DNA of 64,000 nucleotides, taken from positions 248,001 through 312,000 of the forward strand of contig NZ_VFES01000003.1 in assembly GCF_007858185.1 (NCBI RefSeq), in the 5' to 3' direction. The DNA is from Pseudomonas grimontii. GTDB lineage: Bacteria; Pseudomonadota; Gammaproteobacteria; Pseudomonadales; Pseudomonadaceae. Of this stretch, positions 62,700-64,000 are shown one piece after another. Position 1 is the stretch's first letter; every line of letters starts with the position of its first letter. The translations under genes and the position numbers were made by a program. The notes beneath the pieces are model-generated. The model was not told the origin of the DNA. It saw nothing but the letters and a program-made list of their open reading frames with translations, and searched no databases.

Positions 62700-63956
62700 A
62701 TGAACTCCAACTGCTTTTGCACAGGTTGGTCCCTCGTGGCCGGCCTGGCGGCAAGCGTACTGGCATTGCCGAGCCTTGCTGGTGCATTGACACTCGATGA
62801 AGCGCTGCGGCTGGCCGAAAACAATGCACCGTCGTTGACCGCACAAGACGCCAAAATTCAAGCAGCCACCAGTGCGGCCATTCCCGCCGGCGAACTACCC
62901 GATCCCAAGCTACTGCTGGGCTTGCAGAACTACCCCATTGGTGGTGCCGACAGATGGAGCATCGACCAGGACTTCATGACCATGCAAGTGGTCGGGATCA
63001 GACAGGAGATGCCCAACAGCGATAAGCGCAAAGCACGTATCGAGGTCGCGGATGCGGCTGTTGATCGAGCGTCCGCTGAGCGTCGAGTGGCGCGTCTGAA
63101 CGTCCGACAGTCCACGGCATTGGCCTGGATCAGTAGCTACTCGGTTGAGCGTAAAGATGCGATGTTCCAGGACTTCTACAAAGAAAACCGTCTTCTGACC
63201 GATACCGTCAGATCTCAGATTGCGGGTGGCCGCGCCCAACCCGCCGATGCGGTGACACCTAAACAGGAAGCTGCCCAACTGGCGGAGCAGCAGGATGATT
63301 TAGTTCGCCAACGTGCACAGGCCCGGGCGGCCCTCAAGCGCTGGATTGGCCCAGCTGCCAATGACAAACCGGCGGGCAGCTTGCCTGATTGGCCCATTGA
63401 AACCTCTGGATACTCCCATAAGCTGCAACATCACCCTGAATTGGCGGCGTATGTGCCGATGACCCGTGAAGCACAAGCCAAGATCCGTGAAGCTGAGGCG
63501 GAAAAGCAATCTGACTGGAGCTGGGAATTCGACTATCAGCATCGAGGCAAACAATTCGGTGACATGGTTAGCGTCCAGTTTTCATGGGATCTCCCGCTGT
63601 TTCCTGACTCTCGGCAAAACCCCAAAATTGCGGCAAAGCACGCCGAACTCAACCAACTTGAAGCTGAGCGGGAAGCTCTGTCGCGCGAGCATACCCAGCA
63701 ACTGGAGGATGAGTTGGCCGACTACGAGCGACTCAATCGTGCAGTCACCCGTAATCAGGAAAGCTTGTTGCCGCTGGCTAAAGAAAAGGTTGAACTCACC
63801 ATGGCTAGCTACCGTTCCGGCAAAGGTGATTTGAACTCGGTTGTGGCCGCCCGACGCGAACTCATCGAAGCCCGTCTCAAGCAGATTGACGTTGAAGAGC
63901 AACGTGCTCTCACCAGCGCTCGCTTGTATTTCTCTTACGGGGAGCCCGCTCAATGA
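62700..63956 (+). CDS. TolC-family outer-membrane factor of a heavy-metal RND system (CusC/CzcC-like)
   Basis: About 418 aa from the ATG at 62700 (AGGA nine bases upstream); a GTG at 62694 is an alternative. A signal peptide (ending near SLAGA) is followed by an OEP domain with long helices: LTLDEALRLAENNAPSL, LLLGLQNYPIGG, MQVVGIRQEMPNSDKRKARIEVADA and a second repeat from about 300. Metal-efflux members of this group form the outer-membrane duct of CusCBA/CzcCBA pumps. The stop overlaps the next ATG, as in such operons. Confidence 0.88.
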   Translation: MNSNCFCTGWSLVAGLAASVLALPSLAGALTLDEALRLAENNAPSLTAQDAKIQAATSAAIPAGELPDPKLLLGLQNYPIGGADRWSIDQDFMTMQVVGIRQEMPNSDKRKARIEVADAAVDRASAERRVARLNVRQSTALAWISSYSVERKDAMFQDFYKENRLLTDTVRSQIAGGRAQPADAVTPKQEAAQLAEQQDDLVRQRAQARAALKRWIGPAANDKPAGSLPDWPIETSGYSHKLQHHPELAAYVPMTREAQAKIREAEAEKQSDWSWEFDYQHRGKQFGDMVSVQFSWDLPLFPDSRQNPKIAAKHAELNQLEAEREALSREHTQQLEDELADYERLNRAVTRNQESLLPLAKEKVELTMASYRSGKGDLNSVVAARRELIEARLKQIDVEEQRALTSARLYFSYGEPAQ

Positions 63957-64000
63957 ATTTCAAAGTATGGAAAGGGACTTTAGTTGTCGGCATCTCGATT
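63953..64000 (+). CDS. Start of RND periplasmic adaptor (CusB/CzcB-like), cut by window end
   Basis: ATG at 63953 overlaps the tolC-like stop (ATGA). Only 16 residues are visible, MNFKVWKGTLVVGISI, which look like the start of a membrane-anchored signal segment. The identity is inferred from gene order in cus/czc operons, not from sequence. Confidence 0.55.
   Translation, partial: MNFKVWKGTLVVGISI

Larger units (their letters stand above)
25781..64000 (+). mobile_element. Tn7-like transposon carrying metal-resistance cargo (right end outside window)
   Basis: The left boundary is placed at tandem repeats that resemble TnsB sites, just after the last host gene, followed by tnsA-tnsB-tnsC and two tniQ/tnsD-family genes in one orientation. 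From here to the window end composition drops and varies gene by gene, REP elements disappear and the genes are accessory (nickel/cobalt and copper resistance, a possible defence pair, a decayed kup fragment). No inverted copy of the end repeats was found before 64000, so the far end lies beyond the window. The exact terminal dinucleotides could not be fixed. Not inserted next to glmS. Confidence 0.75.

Noticed and set aside
1..64000. tRNA, rRNA or tmRNA genes
   Set aside because: No cloverleaf-like or conserved rRNA sequence was seen by eye; a dedicated covariance scan would be needed to exclude them.

Overview
The window is a Pseudomonas chromosome segment, most likely of the P. fluorescens group. 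The left part is GC-rich with typical pseudomonad codon use, and it carries three paired REP elements of the GTGGGAGGGGGCTTGC type that is characteristic of these genomes. The right part (from about 25.78 kb to the window end) is a mosaic, lower-GC mobile island without REP elements.

Core part, 1-25730. A partial cardiolipin synthase converges on a long minus-strand block. In transcription order that block holds three SPFH/HflKC-like membrane proteins, a P1B-type metal ATPase of unknown metal, a three-gene bufferin cluster (BufA precursor, BufB MNIO/DUF692 enzyme, BufC DUF2063 partner; copper-binding RiPP) and cyclopropane-fatty-acid synthase. Divergent from it is a six-gene plus-strand operon matching E. 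coli ynbABCD plus two extra genes: CDP-alcohol phosphatidyltransferase, hydrolase-methyltransferase fusion, PAP2-phosphatase fusion, small membrane protein, PlsC-like acyltransferase and CdsA-like cytidylyltransferase. It looks like a complete but uncharacterised phospholipid-making route. Next come a possible structured leader RNA with a 66-aa protein, a giant bacterial alpha-2-macroglobulin with an intact thioester motif, and pbpC overlapping it.

Mobile part, 25781-64000. Tandem 18-bp repeats resembling TnsB sites precede tnsA-tnsB-tnsC-tniQ-tniQ, so this is a Tn7-like transposon with two TniQ-family proteins. The other end lies outside the window. The first cargo after a 1.45-kb gene-poor stretch is an NA37/NdpA nucleoid-associated protein coupled to a C-terminally membrane-anchored protein of unknown family, with a perfect LexA box upstream; this is my best candidate for an undescribed system. 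The remaining cargo is metal resistance. A nickel/cobalt block has an RcnR-like repressor, a broken rcnA, HupE, an NreB-like MFS exporter with a His tail, and dmeR-dmeF, with three G-tract operators. A copper block has copABG, copZ, a HMBD/YHS copper ATPase, a cupredoxin, PtrA-like small proteins, copRS, copCD and the start of a CusCBA-type RND system. Five near-identical 16-bp boxes tie the copper genes to CopR, and a 19-bp-spacer MerR/CueR-type promoter drives copZ.

Several cargo genes are damaged: oprD-like (in-frame stop), rcnA-like (frameshift), the copper ATPase (extra G in a G-run), a ptrA-like gene (10-bp duplication over its start codon) and a decayed kup fragment. An apparently intact orphan flgB sits among the copper genes. 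All positions and motifs were read by eye; no database or structure search was possible.
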